16,117 nt of DNA, taken from the NCBI GenBank assembly GCA_041664965.1, contig JBAYJT010000037.1, forward strand, positions 1 through 16,117, written 5' to 3'. Positions within the stretch are counted from its first letter, which is position 1; every line of letters begins with the position of its first letter. The notes beneath the pieces were generated by a model. It saw nothing but the letters and a program-made list of their open reading frames with translations, searched no databases and was not told the origin of the DNA. This document shows positions 14,479-16,117 of the stretch, piece after piece. The stretch comes from JBAYJT01 sp041664965 (GTDB lineage: Bacteria > Pseudomonadota > Gammaproteobacteria > UBA9339). Position numbers and translations under genes: made by a program.

Positions 14479-15648
14479 ATGTTTTTAAATTCGATTCCTA
14501 TTTCTACAATTCATAATTCATCATTCATAACTCATAATTATTCCCCTTCCATCAGCCTCTACGTCCATTTCCCTTGGTGTTTGAAAAAATGCCCTTATTG
14601 CGATTTTTTTTCTTCACCCATCTCCCAGACTGATCAGCTCAACAAATATGCTTCTTCTTTACTAAAAGACTGGAAGCGTGACAAATCTTGGTTGCAAGGC
14701 AGAAAATTACGCAGCATCTATTTTGGCGGAGGTACGCCTAGTTTAGCTAATCCTGAAATTTTCGCTGCTCTTTTAAAAGAAATAGAATCTACTAATTCTG
14801 CGAATACGCAAGATATAGAAATTACTCTGGAAATTAATCCCGGTACTTTAAGCCTAGATAAAATACAAAAATGGCTAGGAATGGGCATTAATCGCATTTC
14901 TTTAGGCGTACAAAGTTTTCAAGACGAAAAATTAAAAGCTCTAGGCAGAATTCACGGCAGCCAAGATGCAATCGATGCTGTAAAAATCCTACAAAAAAAT
15001 GGCTTCCAAAATATTAATTGTGACTTGATGTATGGTTTGCCAGGCCAAAGCTTATCCGATGCGCTTTTTGATCTAAATAGCGCGATTTCATTGGGGATAC
15101 AGCATATTTCTTGGTATCAGCTTACAATTGAGCCAAATACAGCATTCGGTAAAAATCCACCTTCCAACTTACCTCCCGAAGATTTGATGGCCCAAATAGA
15201 AGAGCAGGGCAAAGAATTACTGGCAAAACATAATTTTATTCAATACGAAATCTCCGCGTACAGCCAAAAAAGCCATCAGAGCCAACATAATGTGAATTAT
15301 TGGCTTTTTGGTGATTACTTGGCATTTGGCCAAGGAGCACATGGAAAAGTGACGGATTTGGCTAAAAACGCGGTTTTTCGCTATGAAAAAACGCAAGATT
15401 CTAAAACTTACCCGAAACCAATCCGAAAAGCCGATTTGTCTCTGGAATTTATGCTAAATGCTCTCCGCTTAGTCAATTATCCAATTCCAAAAAAACTCTT
15501 TAGTGAAAGAACCGGTTTAGATTTTAGCCAAATTGAACCAATTTTAAAACGTGCTGAAAAGCTCGGCTTTTGCTGTCTAGAAAAAGAATATTTTTATCCG
15601 ACAAAATTAGGCCAAACTTTTTTGGAAGATTTTTTATTGATGTTTTGA
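14479..15648 (+). CDS. hemW: HemW, radical SAM heme chaperone (coproporphyrinogen dehydrogenase-like)
   Basis: 389 aa. The radical SAM cluster motif is C34-x3-C38-x2-C41 within HFPWCLKKCPYCDFF. The residue two after the last Cys is Phe, whereas true HemN has a fourth Cys, so this is HemW, a heme-binding chaperone, rather than the oxidase. YFGGGTPS (81-88), LEINPGT, GVQSFQDEKLKALGR and the C-terminal HNVNYWLFGDYLAFGQGAHG all fit the family. The first ~22 residues are extra relative to E. coli HemW and are encoded by AT-rich repeat copy 4. No other ATG, GTG or TTG occurs between 14479 and the cluster motif, so this start is needed. It follows lpxA by about 105 bp. Confidence 0.95.
   Translation: MFLNSIPISTIHNSSFITHNYSPSISLYVHFPWCLKKCPYCDFFSSPISQTDQLNKYASSLLKDWKRDKSWLQGRKLRSIYFGGGTPSLANPEIFAALLKEIESTNSANTQDIEITLEINPGTLSLDKIQKWLGMGINRISLGVQSFQDEKLKALGRIHGSQDAIDAVKILQKNGFQNINCDLMYGLPGQSLSDALFDLNSAISLGIQHISWYQLTIEPNTAFGKNPPSNLPPEDLMAQIEEQGKELLAKHNFIQYEISAYSQKSHQSQHNVNYWLFGDYLAFGQGAHGKVTDLAKNAVFRYEKTQDSKTYPKPIRKADLSLEFMLNALRLVNYPIPKKLFSERTGLDFSQIEPILKRAEKLGFCCLEKEYFYPTKLGQTFLEDFLLMF
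14506..14540 (-). repeat. AT-rich dispersed repeat, copy 4, inside the hemW 5' coding region
   Basis: Contains ACAATTCATAATTCATCATT followed by CATAACTCATAATTA, the inverse of copy 3. It lies within hemW and is translated as TIHNSSFITHNY. Copies 3 and 4 bracket about 160 bp. Confidence 0.7.
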
Positions 15649-15714
15649 AATATTCCCGCCCAGCATACATGCCAATTTTTCATCTAACAATACCGTAATT
15701 GTATTTAAATATAA

Positions 15715-15778
15715 GTCCTGAAAGGACGATTTAGAATAGCCCAGCCCATGTGAGCTTGCGAACGTCGGGCTGAGGGCT
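15715..15778. repeat. REP-like double hairpin between convergent genes
   Basis: A small hairpin GTCCT-GAA-AGGAC (15715-15727) is followed by a longer one in which AGCCC-AGCCC (15738-15747) pairs with GGGCT-GA-GGGCT (15767-15778), with an inner ATGT/ACGT extension and small bulges. No T-run follows either arm, so a simple intrinsic terminator is unlikely on this evidence. A short head hairpin plus bulged main hairpin resembles REP elements mobilised by Y1-type transposases. It lies between hemW and the convergent Fe-S subunit gene and may also affect their transcript ends. Confidence 0.5.
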
Positions 15779-15814
15779 GAGGGGATACCACAATGTCCCA
15801 TTTGCTTATAGATT

Positions 15815-16117
15815 TTATTTAATCAACTCCAAAATCCCTTGCATCAATGCCAGTGGAGTAGGCGGGCAGCCGTGGATTATCCCATTAACTGGAATAACTT
15901 TAGAAACCGCTCCCACACAAGCGTAAGAATTAGCAAATTCGCTGCCACAAAATGCACATTCACCACAAGCAATGACAAGTTTTGGTTCAGGCATGGCGTC
16001 GTAAGTTGCGACCAGAGCTTCTTCCATATGTTTAGATACGGGACCTGTAACTAAAAGTAAATCCGCATGACGTGGAGATGCAACAAAGTGAATACCGAAG
16101 CGCTCTATGTCATAAAA
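15815..16117 (-). CDS. NuoB/HyfI-like Fe-S subunit of a respiratory or group 4 hydrogenase-type complex, 5' truncated
   Basis: The frame is open from the right edge to TAA at 15815, giving 100 C-terminal residues. FGIHFVASPRHADLLLVTGP matches the core of the NADH-quinone oxidoreductase 20-kDa / hydrogenase small-subunit family. GECAFCG and GCPPTPLAL carry two of the expected cluster-ligand cysteines. The double-Cys motif nearer the N-terminus lies outside the window. In this family the protein carries the last [4Fe-4S] cluster of the electron chain, at the membrane-peripheral arm. ERFGIxxVxSPRHAD together with CPPTP looks closer to HycG/HyfI-type hydrogenase subunits than to classical NuoB, but the fragment cannot settle it. 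Neighbouring subunit genes would be expected just to the right. Confidence 0.85.
   Translation of the reverse strand, partial: FYDIERFGIHFVASPRHADLLLVTGPVSKHMEEALVATYDAMPEPKLVIACGECAFCGSEFANSYACVGAVSKVIPVNGIIHGCPPTPLALMQGILELIK

Noticed and set aside
14479..15648. HemN oxygen-independent coproporphyrinogen oxidase
   Set aside because: The fourth Cys after CxxxCxxC is Phe and the C-terminal HNxxYWxFGDYLxFGxGAHG block fits HemW.

Overview
The window looks like a chromosomal piece of a low-GC (roughly 40% by eye) Gram-negative bacterium. LpxA and FabZ indicate a lipid A outer membrane. The LpxA, HemW and GlgP sequences and the LuxR-type regulator look gammaproteobacterial. Two U-box proteins, an OTU-like protease domain and a TIR/SEFIR domain, all joined by poly-Ser, poly-Gln and poly-Pro linkers, suggest a host-associated organism such as an amoeba- or arthropod-associated member of the Legionellales. 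That placement is inference; no rRNA or marker gene here settles it.

Layout. 1-252: the 3' end of a probable IS200-like (Y1) transposase, a GC-rich hairpin with a bulged base, and a decayed ~110 bp remnant of the 3' end of glgP. 238-4715 (minus strand): six closely spaced genes that read as one operon. They encode a small Gly/Ser-rich protein, two membrane/coiled-coil low-complexity proteins, a small helical protein, a U-box + OTU-like fusion and a membrane U-box protein. 4833-7883 (plus strand): a divergent pair, a TIR/SEFIR + degenerate OTU-like + beta-solenoid protein and a LuxR-family regulator. 7897-10296 (minus): a large protein with a HAD phosphatase domain followed by a calcineurin-like metallophosphoesterase domain, 11 bp downstream of intact glgP (10308-12809, minus). 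12810-13150: intergenic region with divergent promoters for glgP and fabZ, bracketed by AT-rich inverted repeats. 13151-15648 (plus): housekeeping genes fabZ, lpxA and hemW. 15815-16117 (minus): C-terminal part of a NuoB/HyfI-like Fe-S subunit.

The ~10 kb accessory block (about 238-10307) is bounded by two directly oriented copies of the glgP 3' end, one intact and one a frameshifted remnant. This is the geometry left when an island inserts at the 3' end of a gene or when a segment is duplicated. Its contents read as a ubiquitin-directed and signalling effector module: two probable E3 ligases, one carrying a probable deubiquitinase with Cys and His in place; an OTU-like fold whose Cys position is Thr, attached to a TIR/SEFIR domain; a double phosphatase; and a dedicated LuxR-type regulator. 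That these proteins act together, or enter a host cell, is inferred from domain content and gene order and is not proven by the sequence.
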